Shown here piece after piece: positions 1 through 8,116 of a DNA stretch of 64,000 nt (position 1 is the first letter of the stretch; the number at the start of each line of letters is the position of its first letter). The DNA is from UBA8529 sp964390565 (GTDB lineage Bacteria; Bacteroidota; Bacteroidia; Bacteroidales; Tenuifilaceae). Both the position numbers and the translations under genes were made by a program. The DNA lies in NCBI GenBank assembly GCA_964390565.1, contig CAYMII010000013.1, positions 18,262 through 82,261 on the forward strand. Direction: 5' to 3'. The notes beneath the pieces are model-generated. The model ran no database searches, was not told the origin of the DNA, and was given only the letters and a program-made list of their open reading frames with translations.

Positions 1-1850
1 ATCTCCTCAGCATTTGAAGCTAGCTCCTCGGATGCCGAAGCCGTTTGCTGCGACATATCGTTTAGCTGTTGAATGGCATTGTTAACCTGATCGGTTCCTG
101 ATGATTGCTCAATACTTGAAGCGGTAATCTCTTGAACCAATCTTTCCGTTTTCTTTACTTCTGGAATGATTTTCGAAATCAGCTCCGCTGATTTTCTGGT
201 CACATCAAGACTTCTATTCGAAAGGCTTATGATTTCGTCAGCAGCCACCTTGCTTCTTTCAGCTAATTTTCGAACCTCAGATGCTACAACAGCAAAACCA
301 CGTCCCTGATCGCCTGCCCTTGCAGCCTCAACGGCTGCATTAAGCGCAAGGATATTGGTTTGGAAAGCAATATCACCAATGATATTTATCTTTTCAGCAA
401 TCTTCTGAATTGCTTCAAGGCTATTATTTGATGAACTTTGTATTAGGTCAATATCTGCCGATACGTTTACAGCAATTCGCTCTGTTTCTCTTGAGTTCTG
501 GGTATTCTGTTCAATGGTTGATGCCATCTCTTCCATTGATGACGATATTTCCTCAACCGAAGATGCCGTATTTGATGCGGATTGTGATAATTGAAATGAA
601 CTTGTACTTAGCTGCCCACTAGCATCTGTAATTGAATTCGCTCCTTGCTCAACCTCCTCAACAACCCTTTTAACATTAAGCAGCATGTTATTTAGCGCAT
701 TTACTAGATCCCCAATTTCATCATGTCTCGACATATTCAGAGTTGCTTTTAAATTGCCGTTGGCAATTTCATTGGCAAATCCAACGCTTTGGAGAATTGG
801 TTTTGTAATGGAACGACTGAAAATGGTTAAAATGAAAACAAAAATCAATATGGCAAGAACGACTCCTGATATCACCATTACCCTTATTTTGTGAACATTT
901 TCAAGGATATCATCAATATAAATTGATGAGCAAACATATGATTCGATTTCATCTAAATAGTTGTAATATTGAACCTTTTCTTTACCCGATGAGTTTTCAG
1001 GCCATAAATAAGAAATTTTGCCAGAGTTGGAATTTGCAGCAATCATCTTTTTGAAAAACTGCTTATCAGCAGCGCTTTCTCCCGTTTGATTTGGATGAAT
1101 GATAAATGTACCCGATTTATCAATTATAAATGGGTATCCACTATTATAGTATTTTTTACTACTGAAGTATGCTTTAAGATCGCTCAAATCTTTCTCGGGA
1201 ATTCCAACAAAGAGCATGCCCACAACATCCCCATTATACCTTATAGGTTCGTAAGCAGTTAAGTAATACTCATCTACAACAAAAGCTCGTCCTGTGTAGG
1301 ACTGTCCACTTTCGACAGCCTTCACAACGGGCGAATCCATTGGGATATAAGTTCCTACAGCCCTTTCCCCAGTACTATTTGTTACATTAGTAGATATTCT
1401 TAGATAACCTACAGATGTTTTTTGAAAAATAGTAACCTTTGATTTTGTAATTGACTCAATCTTATCAACTAAAAATGTACTGTTTTGAATTTGAGTATTA
1501 TCAATAATCCAGGATTCAACCTCAACAGTACTTGATTCGCCTGTAACTTGATTTTTTGCATTAAAGGTAAATACTCCATATCCCTTTGTAAGATTTCCTG
1601 ATGTTTTAAAAACTAGACTTGCAGCACCAATTGCTGTACCAACAAATGCTTGTTTTTGCTTTAGCTGCTGATGCACAATTTCAGCCAAATCCTCACCCTG
1701 CTGCTTCATTCTATCATCTACCTCTGCAAGGGTTTGATCCTTTTGAATGTAAAAAGTTGTAACACCTAGGGCTGTTATAACTATAGTAGCTATTACTGCA
1801 ACTATTAAATTTAGCCTAATGCCCAATTTAAGTTTGATTAACCTAGCCAT
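1..1850 (-). CDS. Methyl-accepting chemotaxis protein (C-terminus cut by window edge)
   Basis: This is a transmembrane chemoreceptor that senses a periplasmic ligand and signals to the CheA/CheW array. About 616 residues are visible from the ATG at 1850, and the gene runs off the left edge. Order: a short cytoplasmic start, a membrane segment near residues 10-32, and a large periplasmic region of about 280 residues that looks like a Cache-type sensor (GMLFVGIPEKDL, then GYPFIIDKSGTFIIHPN). A second membrane segment lies near 320-343, followed by HAMP and the coiled signalling domain. The conserved hairpin tip is unmistakable near residues 487-535 (QTNILALNAAVEAARAGDQG, then RGFAVVASEVRKLAERS). 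It is followed on the same strand by the TPR-SpoIIE gene at lower confidence of co-function. The ligand cannot be inferred. Confidence 0.95.
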   Translation of the reverse strand, partial: MARLIKLKLGIRLNLIVAVIATIVITALGVTTFYIQKDQTLAEVDDRMKQQGEDLAEIVHQQLKQKQAFVGTAIGAASLVFKTSGNLTKGYGVFTFNAKNQVTGESSTVEVESWIIDNTQIQNSTFLVDKIESITKSKVTIFQKTSVGYLRISTNVTNSTGERAVGTYIPMDSPVVKAVESGQSYTGRAFVVDEYYLTAYEPIRYNGDVVGMLFVGIPEKDLSDLKAYFSSKKYYNSGYPFIIDKSGTFIIHPNQTGESAADKQFFKKMIAANSNSGKISYLWPENSSGKEKVQYYNYLDEIESYVCSSIYIDDILENVHKIRVMVISGVVLAILIFVFILTIFSRSITKPILQSVGFANEIANGNLKATLNMSRHDEIGDLVNALNNMLLNVKRVVEEVEQGANSITDASGQLSTSSFQLSQSASNTASSVEEISSSMEEMASTIEQNTQNSRETERIAVNVSADIDLIQSSSNNSLEAIQKIAEKINIIGDIAFQTNILALNAAVEAARAGDQGRGFAVVASEVRKLAERSKVAADEIISLSNRSLDVTRKSAELISKIIPEVKKTERLVQEITASSIEQSSGTDQVNNAIQQLNDMSQQTASASEELASNAEE

Positions 1851-1975
1851 AATCTTCAACGATTAGTTTAGGTTTCAAACATACGTTTAATCAAATGTGA
1901 TTAAAAATAAAATAAGGAGATTTAAATCACCAAAAAATGTGATCCTGACTATTTAATCTGCAACTGTAAAAGGGG

Positions 1976-4012
1976 TTACATCTTGAATCCGATAACTAGC
2001 ATATCATCGGTTTGATCGTTGCCCATTCGCCAAGAGTCGATTCTGCTTTCGAGATTTGTAGGTATGTGAACAAATGGATTGTTATGAAACTCTAGTAAAA
2101 GTTTCTTAAACTCGCTTACCTTAAATTTCTGTTTGCTAATTCCTCCTACCTGATCGGCATAACCATCGGAGAAAATGAAGAAAACATCGTTAGGTTGTGT
2201 TTCAATGATGTGATTCTCAAATGGAAATTCTTTGATATGCACGCCTACTGGGCAACGAGTTCCCTTAAATTCAACAATCTCTCCATTCCGAATCTGGATA
2301 AGGGGCTGGTAAGCGCCTGCGTACTGAATTTGATTGCTGTTTTTTTCCACTAAGCAAAGCGCAATATCCATCCCATCGCGTGTATCGGAATGGTAGATTG
2401 TTTGGTTTAGCGCTTGCTTAACCTTAACACGTAGTTGCTCCAATATCTCGGAGGCGGATGTAGGCTGGGAATGGCTAAATATCTCATTAAGCAAAGTCAT
2501 CCCAAGCATGCTCATGAATGCGCCAGGGACACCATGCCCAGTGCAATCCGAAGCGGCAATAACAGTAAAATCTCCGGCATCCTTGATGTAATAAAAATCG
2601 CCACTAACAATATCCTTGGGGCGATAGAATATGAAATGCTCCTTGATGCGGCCAGTATTTTCTATCGAACGACCTAGCAATGCGCTTTGAATCCTTCTTG
2701 CGTAGTTAATGCTATCGGTAATCTGCGTATTCTTAAACTCAATAATTTGCTTTTGCTCCGAGAGAAGTTTATTGTCGCTTTTTTTAATCTTATACCATTT
2801 TAATGCCAGCAATGCGATTCCAGATGCAAGGATGAAAGCCAATACAAATGCAGCAATAAGATATCGCTGAAGCAACGAAACTGATTGATACTTTTCAATT
2901 TGAATGTTATTAATGGCTATCTGTTGTTCTTTCTTCTCCGTTTCGTAAAGCGTTTGCAGCTCAGCAATCTGGAAATGCTTTTCCTCATTGAAAATTGAAT
3001 CTTTTAGGGTTGAATATTTTTTATGATAGTAAAGCGCAATATCCTTTTTACCCCACTCTTCGTAGGCAATGCTAATATTCTGGTAGTTCTTAATGATATC
3101 CTCATTTAGTTCCATTGATATAGCAATATCCTGCGATTCTTTCAAATATTTAAGCGCTTTTTCATAATCCTTTTGCACTAAATAAGCTTCGCCCATTAGA
3201 GCATATAGTTCAGAAATACCTCTACTATTAGACATTTTTTTTAGCAGCGATAACGACTTCTGATAGTACCCAAAGGCCTTTGCAATTTCGTTTTTATGAA
3301 CATAAAAACTACCAATATCTCGATAAGCTAAAGAGATACCATAATTATCGTTTTCACCCTTAAAAACCGCTAATGCTTTGTGAAAGTAGTGATAGGCCGA
3401 ATCGTTTTGAGACCTAGATGAAAATGAGTTGCCGATTGCTAGCTGCGAAAAGCCAACTCCCCCATTATTCCCTAATTGTTGTGACATTTTAAGAGTAACC
3501 CTACAAATTCTTTCTGCCTCAATAAAATTATGCCATGCTTGATTAATATAACCAGCAACTATATAGCAATTCGAAACCCCATCTTTATCTTTTAATCTCT
3601 CAAAAAGTTGAATATCGCTTTGAATTTCCTGAAGCGCTTCGCGATATTTTCCCCAATATTTATAGGCCAACCCAATAAAATAGCCAGACCATGCCCCTCT
3701 TGCGCTATCGCCAATTGTAAAAAATGCCAGTTTCGCTCTCTTGCTATACTCAATCGATTTTCGATACTGTCCCATCGAATAGAAAAACCGTCCATATCGA
3801 GCCCAAATTTCTGCTTGTTTAAGGGTATCTTGAATATTTAATGCTAAAGATTCAGCCTCTGTTAGAAGAAGAATAACAGAATCGGGATTATGATAATAAT
3901 TAGCAGCCAAACTATTTAGACTATCAATAGTTTTGATTTTATCATTTTTATTCTGCGTAAACGAAATGAATGGGATTGTAATTAAGCCCAATAATATTAA
4001 TAAACGTTTCAT
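1976..4012 (-). CDS. TPR-repeat receptor with C-terminal SpoIIE (PP2C-type) serine phosphatase
   Basis: A 678-residue membrane-anchored signalling phosphatase. A signal peptide (residues 1-19) is followed by about seven tetratricopeptide repeats (about 30-345), which should lie in the periplasm. A membrane helix (about 380-402) and a coiled linker lead to a cytoplasmic SpoIIE domain (about 470-678). The metal-binding segments of the PP2C fold are all present: SGDFYY, DCTGHGVPGAFMS, DGMDIALC, FSDGYADQ and DQTDDMLVIG, so the enzyme should be active. The family dephosphorylates Ser/Thr-phosphorylated partners, typically anti-sigma-factor antagonists, but no such partner lies nearby. It sits alone between the chemoreceptor and a glycosyltransferase operon that ends in a terminator at 4044-4076. 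The architecture is common in Bacteroidota; the stimulus is unknown. Confidence 0.9.
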   Translation of the reverse strand: MKRLLILLGLITIPFISFTQNKNDKIKTIDSLNSLAANYYHNPDSVILLLTEAESLALNIQDTLKQAEIWARYGRFFYSMGQYRKSIEYSKRAKLAFFTIGDSARGAWSGYFIGLAYKYWGKYREALQEIQSDIQLFERLKDKDGVSNCYIVAGYINQAWHNFIEAERICRVTLKMSQQLGNNGGVGFSQLAIGNSFSSRSQNDSAYHYFHKALAVFKGENDNYGISLAYRDIGSFYVHKNEIAKAFGYYQKSLSLLKKMSNSRGISELYALMGEAYLVQKDYEKALKYLKESQDIAISMELNEDIIKNYQNISIAYEEWGKKDIALYYHKKYSTLKDSIFNEEKHFQIAELQTLYETEKKEQQIAINNIQIEKYQSVSLLQRYLIAAFVLAFILASGIALLALKWYKIKKSDNKLLSEQKQIIEFKNTQITDSINYARRIQSALLGRSIENTGRIKEHFIFYRPKDIVSGDFYYIKDAGDFTVIAASDCTGHGVPGAFMSMLGMTLLNEIFSHSQPTSASEILEQLRVKVKQALNQTIYHSDTRDGMDIALCLVEKNSNQIQYAGAYQPLIQIRNGEIVEFKGTRCPVGVHIKEFPFENHIIETQPNDVFFIFSDGYADQVGGISKQKFKVSEFKKLLLEFHNNPFVHIPTNLESRIDSWRMGNDQTDDMLVIGFKM

Positions 4013-4043
4013 AGCTTATTATTTTAACAACATATAAAAATAC

Positions 4044-4076
4044 AAAAGCCATCCGATTTAGTGGATGGCTTTTTGA
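4044..4076 (-). terminator. Intrinsic terminator of the glycosyltransferase operon
   Basis: An 11-bp perfect inverted repeat (AAAAGCCATCC / GGATGGCTTTT) with an 8-base loop. It lies just past the stop of the GT2 gene on the minus strand, and a T-rich tract follows in that direction. Confidence 0.8.
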
Positions 4077-4092
4077 AATATTCCGAAAGGTT

Positions 4093-5049
4093 TTAATTAC
4101 CTATCTCTTTATCAATCAAATAATGGTTTCTATCGGAAGAACTCCTTGATATTAACTCGCCTAAGAAACCCGCTAAGAATAGTTGAACTCCAATAATTAC
4201 AAGAACTAAAGCGATATAGAAAAGTGGTTGATCGGTTACGGCTCGATACTTTAAATGATTAAACTGAGCCATCAACTTACCAACAATCATCCATATTGTT
4301 ATGAAACCACCAGAAAGAAACATAAGCGAACCAAGCATACCAAAGAAGTGCATTGGCTTTTTGCCAAATCGAGTGATGAAAGTAACCGAAAGCAAATCGA
4401 GAGGACCTCGGATAAAGCGTTCCAGTCCAAACTTGGTTACACCATATTTGCGCTCCTGATGCTGAACAACTTTTTCGCCAATTTTCTTATACCCTGCCCA
4501 TTTGGCTAAAACAGGGATATATCGATGCATCTCGCCATAAACCTCGATGCTTTTTATAACATTACTTCGATATGCTTTAAGACCACAATTCATATCATGA
4601 AGTTTGATACCGCTTATTCGACGAACGGTCCAGTTGTAGAGTTTACTTGGTAGATTTTTTGTAAAAACTGGATCATGCCGCTTTTTCTTCCAGCCTGAAA
4701 CTAAATCATAGCCTTCATCCTTAATCATTCTGAAAAGTTCGGGGATCTCGTCGGGGCTATCCTGTAAATCGGCATCCATAGTTATTACCACATCACCCTT
4801 TGTAGAAGCAAAACCAACGTAAAGAGCTGCCGATTTGCCATAGTTCCTACGAAACTTAATGCCTCGAACAGCTTTATTCTCTTGAGTTAATTTCTCAATT
4901 ACGTTCCAACTTCCATCAGAACTTCCATCATCAATAAGAATAACCTCGTACGAAAACTTATTTTGGATCATTACCCTATCAATCCATGCAACAAGCTCGG
5001 GTAACGATTCTTCCTCGTTTAAAAGTGGTACTACAACTGAAATATTCAT
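4093..5049 (-). CDS. Family 2 glycosyltransferase, dolichyl-phosphate-mannose-synthase/GtrB type
   Basis: A 318-residue GT-A fold enzyme that probably transfers a sugar from a nucleotide donor to polyprenyl phosphate at the inner face of the cytoplasmic membrane. The start NISVVVPLLNEEESLPELV is typical. The donor and metal motifs are DDGSSDGS (near 41-48) and DADLQDSP (near 92-99). Two C-terminal hydrophobic segments (about 232-260 and 278-305) match the ArnC/GtrB/DPM1 membrane-anchored group. It begins 3 bases after the stop of the DUF4199 gene, so the two are almost certainly cotranscribed. The exact donor sugar and acceptor cannot be read from sequence. Confidence 0.9.
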   Translation of the reverse strand: MNISVVVPLLNEEESLPELVAWIDRVMIQNKFSYEVILIDDGSSDGSWNVIEKLTQENKAVRGIKFRRNYGKSAALYVGFASTKGDVVITMDADLQDSPDEIPELFRMIKDEGYDLVSGWKKKRHDPVFTKNLPSKLYNWTVRRISGIKLHDMNCGLKAYRSNVIKSIEVYGEMHRYIPVLAKWAGYKKIGEKVVQHQERKYGVTKFGLERFIRGPLDLLSVTFITRFGKKPMHFFGMLGSLMFLSGGFITIWMIVGKLMAQFNHLKYRAVTDQPLFYIALVLVIIGVQLFLAGFLGELISRSSSDRNHYLIDKEIGN

Positions 5050-5052
5050 TAA

Positions 5053-5601
5053 CTACTCGGTTTTTGGTTCTGATGGAGCATCAAAAATTGGTTTCTCTTT
5101 TTTAAGAAATGCTGCTGTTACAAGTGAAAAAATTGTTCCCATAAAAGAAAAAGAAAACACAGTACCTATAGCCATAATGACTGGAGATTGCATTTTTGAA
5201 ACCATTCCCATAGCTGCATCGATTTGTTCCTCGCTAAGACCAGCTTTAGCATATTCTTCCTCAAGTACAGCCATCATCTTATTCATGAATTCAGGGTCAA
5301 TTACTTTCATGAAAATAATCATATAAATTCCAACGATTACTGATGCAAAAACACAAATCAGTATTCCGAAACCCAATGCTTTTGAATATGATATTTCACC
5401 ACCAAGATCTTCATCTCTGAACTTTTTTGTTCCATAAATTATTCCAGCAACAATAATAACATATTGTAACAATGAAACCCAGAATGGCGGCTTAATTACT
5501 CCCATAACGTAGGTTAACAAACTAAAAACTATAAGGGCGATACCCACAAACAATCCATAGGTCATTGCGCTCTTAAACATAGGGTTACTTTTTGATTCCA
5601 T
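5053..5601 (-). CDS. DUF4199 family membrane protein
   Basis: A 182-residue integral membrane protein with four predicted helices (about 15-35, 38-57, 75-97 and 140-165) and a charged, Pro-rich cytoplasmic tail. The pattern NPMFKSAMTYGLFVGIALIV followed by the second-helix pair and a GTKKFRDEDLGGEISYSKALGFG loop is that of the Bacteroidota DUF4199 family, which often sits immediately upstream of a GT2 glycosyltransferase, as here. No biochemical role is established. It is the first gene of a two-gene operon and has a TATCTTTG promoter element 26 bp upstream. Confidence 0.88.
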   Translation of the reverse strand: MESKSNPMFKSAMTYGLFVGIALIVFSLLTYVMGVIKPPFWVSLLQYVIIVAGIIYGTKKFRDEDLGGEISYSKALGFGILICVFASVIVGIYMIIFMKVIDPEFMNKMMAVLEEEYAKAGLSEEQIDAAMGMVSKMQSPVIMAIGTVFSFSFMGTIFSLVTAAFLKKEKPIFDAPSEPKTE

Positions 5602-5627
5602 ATCTTCTATAATTTTTAAGGTTTCAG

Positions 5628-5635
5628 CAAAGATA
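5628..5635 (-). promoter_or_regulatory. Bacteroidota -7 element (TATCTTTG) for the DUF4199-GT2 operon
   Basis: A perfect match to the TAnnTTTG element of the Bacteroidota primary sigma factor on the minus strand, 26 bp ahead of the start codon. A good -33 TTTG is not seen; a T-run occupies that position. Confidence 0.6.
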
Positions 5636-5666
5636 TTAGAAAATGTTTAAAAAAAACCTCCATATG

Positions 5667-5697
5667 TTTGCGAACTTTTATAAAGTTACTACTTTTG
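5667..5697 (+). promoter_or_regulatory. Promoter of the SRP RNA gene (TTTG-N19-TACTTTTG)
   Basis: A -33 TTTG at 5667-5670 and a -7 TACTTTTG at 5690-5697 are separated by 19 bases. This is a textbook Bacteroidota sigma-ABfr promoter. The expected start, 4-5 bases downstream, coincides with the first base of the SRP RNA stem at 5702. Confidence 0.85.
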
Positions 5698-5701
5698 CGC
5701 C

Positions 5702-5798
5702 GGGTAAGTCTTATACGACCAGCTCCTGCTGAACCCCCCCAGGACCGGAAGGTAGCAAGGGTAAGTAGTTGTAGCGGTGCGATATAAGTAGCTTACCC
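5702..5798 (+). ncRNA. ffs: Signal recognition particle RNA, small bacterial (4.5S) type
   Basis: This is the RNA scaffold of the signal recognition particle, which binds Ffh and targets nascent membrane and secreted proteins. The terminal stem pairs GGGTAAG (5702-5708) with CTTACCC (5792-5798). The conserved domain IV hairpin is clear: CAGGACCGGAAGGTAGCAAG contains the GGAA tetraloop and the asymmetric AGCA internal loop that contact Ffh. A T8 run immediately after the stem (5801-5808) acts as terminator. The length of about 97 nt fits the class without an Alu domain. The promoter directly upstream matches this 5' end. Highly expressed and free-standing. Confidence 0.95.
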
Positions 5799-6031
5799 AC
5801 TTTTTTTTGCTATAAGCCAAAGGTCAAATAAAATTTTTAGAAGTAAAAAGGATCTAGATTTCAGGAGTCATAACCAATCCACTACTTTAATTCTCCAAAG
5901 ATTTAAGCGGTTCACCATCACAAACTCTTGTTTTGTAACAATTTATCAAATTGAAACTATTTTAAGTTACAATTTTAAACCTTTTTGACAAAAAACATCT
6001 AAAAAACAACAGAATATTGCCAGCTAAACTC

Positions 6032-6039
6032 TAAATTTG
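6032..6039 (+). promoter_or_regulatory. Probable -7 element (TAAATTTG) of ilvE
   Basis: A perfect TAnnTTTG match 39 bp before the ilvE start codon. A well-spaced -33 TTTG is not evident, so this rests on the -7 element alone. The region 5809-6031 between the SRP RNA and here shows nothing else I can name. Confidence 0.5.
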
Positions 6040-6078
6040 TAAGTCGAATTATAGTATTAACTTTAATATATAGTCATC

Positions 6079-7098
6079 ATGCAACAGCTTGATTGGAAGA
6101 ACTTACCATTTGGTTACGTAAAAACCGACTATAACGTTCGCTGCGTTTATAAAGATGGTAAATGGGGAAACATTGAGGTTTCAGACTCAGAGTACATTTC
6201 CGTACATATGGCTGCCACAGGCCTACATTATGGACAGGAAGCTTTTGAAGGAATGAAAGCCTATAGAGGTAAAGATGGTAAAATCCGTTTGTTTAGATGG
6301 GATGAGAATGCTAAACGATTAATTCGTTCAGCAGAAGGTGTTTTAATGGCTCCAGTTCCAATGGAACTATTCCATGAAGCTGTTTTAAAGGTTATTAAAT
6401 TAAACGAGAAATTTGTTCCACCTTTCGGTACAGGAGCATCACTATATATTCGCCCTTTGCTTTTTGGTTCTGGCCCAGAAGTTGGAGTTAGGCCAGCAAA
6501 AGAGTACATGCTTGTAATTTTTGTTACCCCTGTTGGTCCATATTTTAAAGAAGGATTCAACCCAGTTAAAATAGCTATTGTAAGAGATAGCGATCGTGCT
6601 GCTCCGCTTGGAACAGGTACTTTCAAAGTTGGTGGAAACTATGCTGCAAGCTTACGTGGAACCGTTAAAGTTCACAATGCAGGGTATAGCTCACCAATGT
6701 ATCTTGACACAAAAGAGAAGAAGTATATCGATGAGATTGGTGCTGCAAACTTCTTTGCTATTAAAGGTAACTCATATATCACTCCAAAATCAGATTCAAT
6801 TCTAGCTTCGATAACCAATATGAGCATTATTCAATTGGCCGAAGATTTAGGAATGAAGGTTGAACGTAGGCCAGTAGCTGTAGAAGAACTTGAAACGTTT
6901 GAGGAAGCAGGTGCTTGCGGTACTGCAGCTGTTATTTCTCCAATAGGTGAGATAAATGATATCGACACTGGTAAAGTTTATAAATTCTGCAAAGATGGAA
7001 AACCAGGTCCTAAATCAACCAAACTATACGAAACCCTTGTAGGTATTCAATATGGTGAACTTGAGGATAAGCACAACTGGGTAACAATAGTTGAATAA
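6079..7098 (+). CDS. ilvE: Branched-chain amino acid aminotransferase
   Basis: A PLP-dependent class IV aminotransferase that interconverts Leu, Ile and Val with their 2-oxo acids using glutamate/2-oxoglutarate, in the cytoplasm. The 339-residue length and the motifs FEGMKAYRGKDG (56-67), LYIRPLLFGSG (near 122) and KVGGNYAAS identify the eukaryote-like long BCAT branch; Lys183 should form the Schiff base with PLP. The family signature around YIDEIGAANFF is also present. It stands alone, with its own -7 element upstream and a strong terminator 23 bases after the stop, and no ilv or leu genes lie nearby. Confidence 0.95.
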   Translation: MQQLDWKNLPFGYVKTDYNVRCVYKDGKWGNIEVSDSEYISVHMAATGLHYGQEAFEGMKAYRGKDGKIRLFRWDENAKRLIRSAEGVLMAPVPMELFHEAVLKVIKLNEKFVPPFGTGASLYIRPLLFGSGPEVGVRPAKEYMLVIFVTPVGPYFKEGFNPVKIAIVRDSDRAAPLGTGTFKVGGNYAASLRGTVKVHNAGYSSPMYLDTKEKKYIDEIGAANFFAIKGNSYITPKSDSILASITNMSIIQLAEDLGMKVERRPVAVEELETFEEAGACGTAAVISPIGEINDIDTGKVYKFCKDGKPGPKSTKLYETLVGIQYGELEDKHNWVTIVE

Positions 7099-7120
7099 TC
7101 CATATCCTTTTATAAATGCA

Positions 7121-7148
7121 AGCCTCCACGCAACGTGGGGGCTTTTTT
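7121..7148 (+). terminator. Terminator of ilvE
   Basis: A GC-rich hairpin (AGCCTCCACG with CGTGGGGGCT, one G-T pair) with a 3-base loop, followed by six T residues. Confidence 0.85.
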
Positions 7149-7264
7149 ATTTCTGAATAATTAGATTTAAAGATATTATCAATACAGATTAGGTATCTTA
7201 ATAAACATCTTTTTTTATAAGTTCAATTATTTGTATCTTGATTAACTATCATTTAATACAAATT

Positions 7265-7942
7265 ATGTCTAAAAGATACTTTATACTTTTTGCGCTTTGC
7301 CTCATAATTACTAGCTGTATTAGTACCGAAGGAGAGATTGATATAAAAGGCAAAACTCTAGATGAGGCAACAAAAATTATTACACCTAATCGAAAGTTGA
7401 TAGTTGAAGCTATATTGAACAATGAGTCCGAGAATAAAAAAATCAGTGCAGGTCAGTTCTATTCCGATAGCCTCGGAAACTTCTCTTATACTTTAAAAAA
7501 AATAAAGGGAGCATATTTTTACGATTTTCAATTTGTAGGTGATTCCGTCTATGCTTCATCAAGCAAATGCCTAGGAGTAGGTGAGATTGCAAAAAACTCA
7601 AAGTTTATATTCTTTTATCTAAACAAACTGTCGAAGCTAACTATTAATGTGACCAAAACTAGTAAATCACTGTCTGGAACTACTCTTTACCTAAGTTGGA
7701 AATCGGATGGAATTGAAGGAAAAGCATTGTACCCCTATAAAGTTTCTAACTTTGGCGCTGCTCCTGAATTCGATTTCAGCTGGTCGAGTAACAATGTTAA
7801 CTCAAAAATCGAAACCCGAGTATTGGCTGATAAACCTACAATTATCAATTGGGAAATATGGAATGGTAAGAAAAAGCAGGAAATAATAGATACAATAGTT
7901 TGCAAAAGGGATATCACAAGCTATGTCAATTTTACATACTAG
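7265..7942 (+). CDS. Hypothetical lipoprotein
   Basis: A protein of about 225 residues that I do not recognise. The start was set at the ATG at 7265, because MSKRYFILFALCLIITSC is then a normal lipoprotein signal with lipobox LITSC-type cysteine near residue 18; an upstream ATG at 7238 would add nine residues before it. After the signal the protein is beta-rich, with no clear catalytic motif. It resembles the carboxypeptidase-regulatory-like style of surface lipoproteins, but this is weak. It is likely anchored in the outer membrane. It stands alone, with a hairpin terminator at 8038-8072. Confidence 0.75.
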   Translation: MSKRYFILFALCLIITSCISTEGEIDIKGKTLDEATKIITPNRKLIVEAILNNESENKKISAGQFYSDSLGNFSYTLKKIKGAYFYDFQFVGDSVYASSSKCLGVGEIAKNSKFIFFYLNKLSKLTINVTKTSKSLSGTTLYLSWKSDGIEGKALYPYKVSNFGAAPEFDFSWSSNNVNSKIETRVLADKPTIINWEIWNGKKKQEIIDTIVCKRDITSYVNFTY

Positions 7943-8037
7943 CTAATTATATGGCACCTTTTATATAGTGAACACTTTGATAATAGTCCAACCTTTTAGA
8001 ATTGATAGTTTAAATGTTGTCATTCAGAAATTAAGCT

Positions 8038-8072
8038 AAAGCCCTACAAAAAAATGTTGGGCTTTTCTTTTT
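8038..8072 (+). terminator. Terminator of the lipoprotein gene
   Basis: An AAAGCCC / GGGCTTT hairpin with an A/T-rich loop, followed by TCTTTTT. Confidence 0.7.
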
Positions 8073-8116
8073 CAGCTATATTCGCACCTTAAAATTTAAT
8101 TTAAACTATTCAAAAA

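Noticed and set aside
685..894. Short plus-strand reading frames at 410-622 and 685-894
   Set aside because: They are antisense to the chemoreceptor HAMP and signalling region, which is clearly coding on the minus strand.
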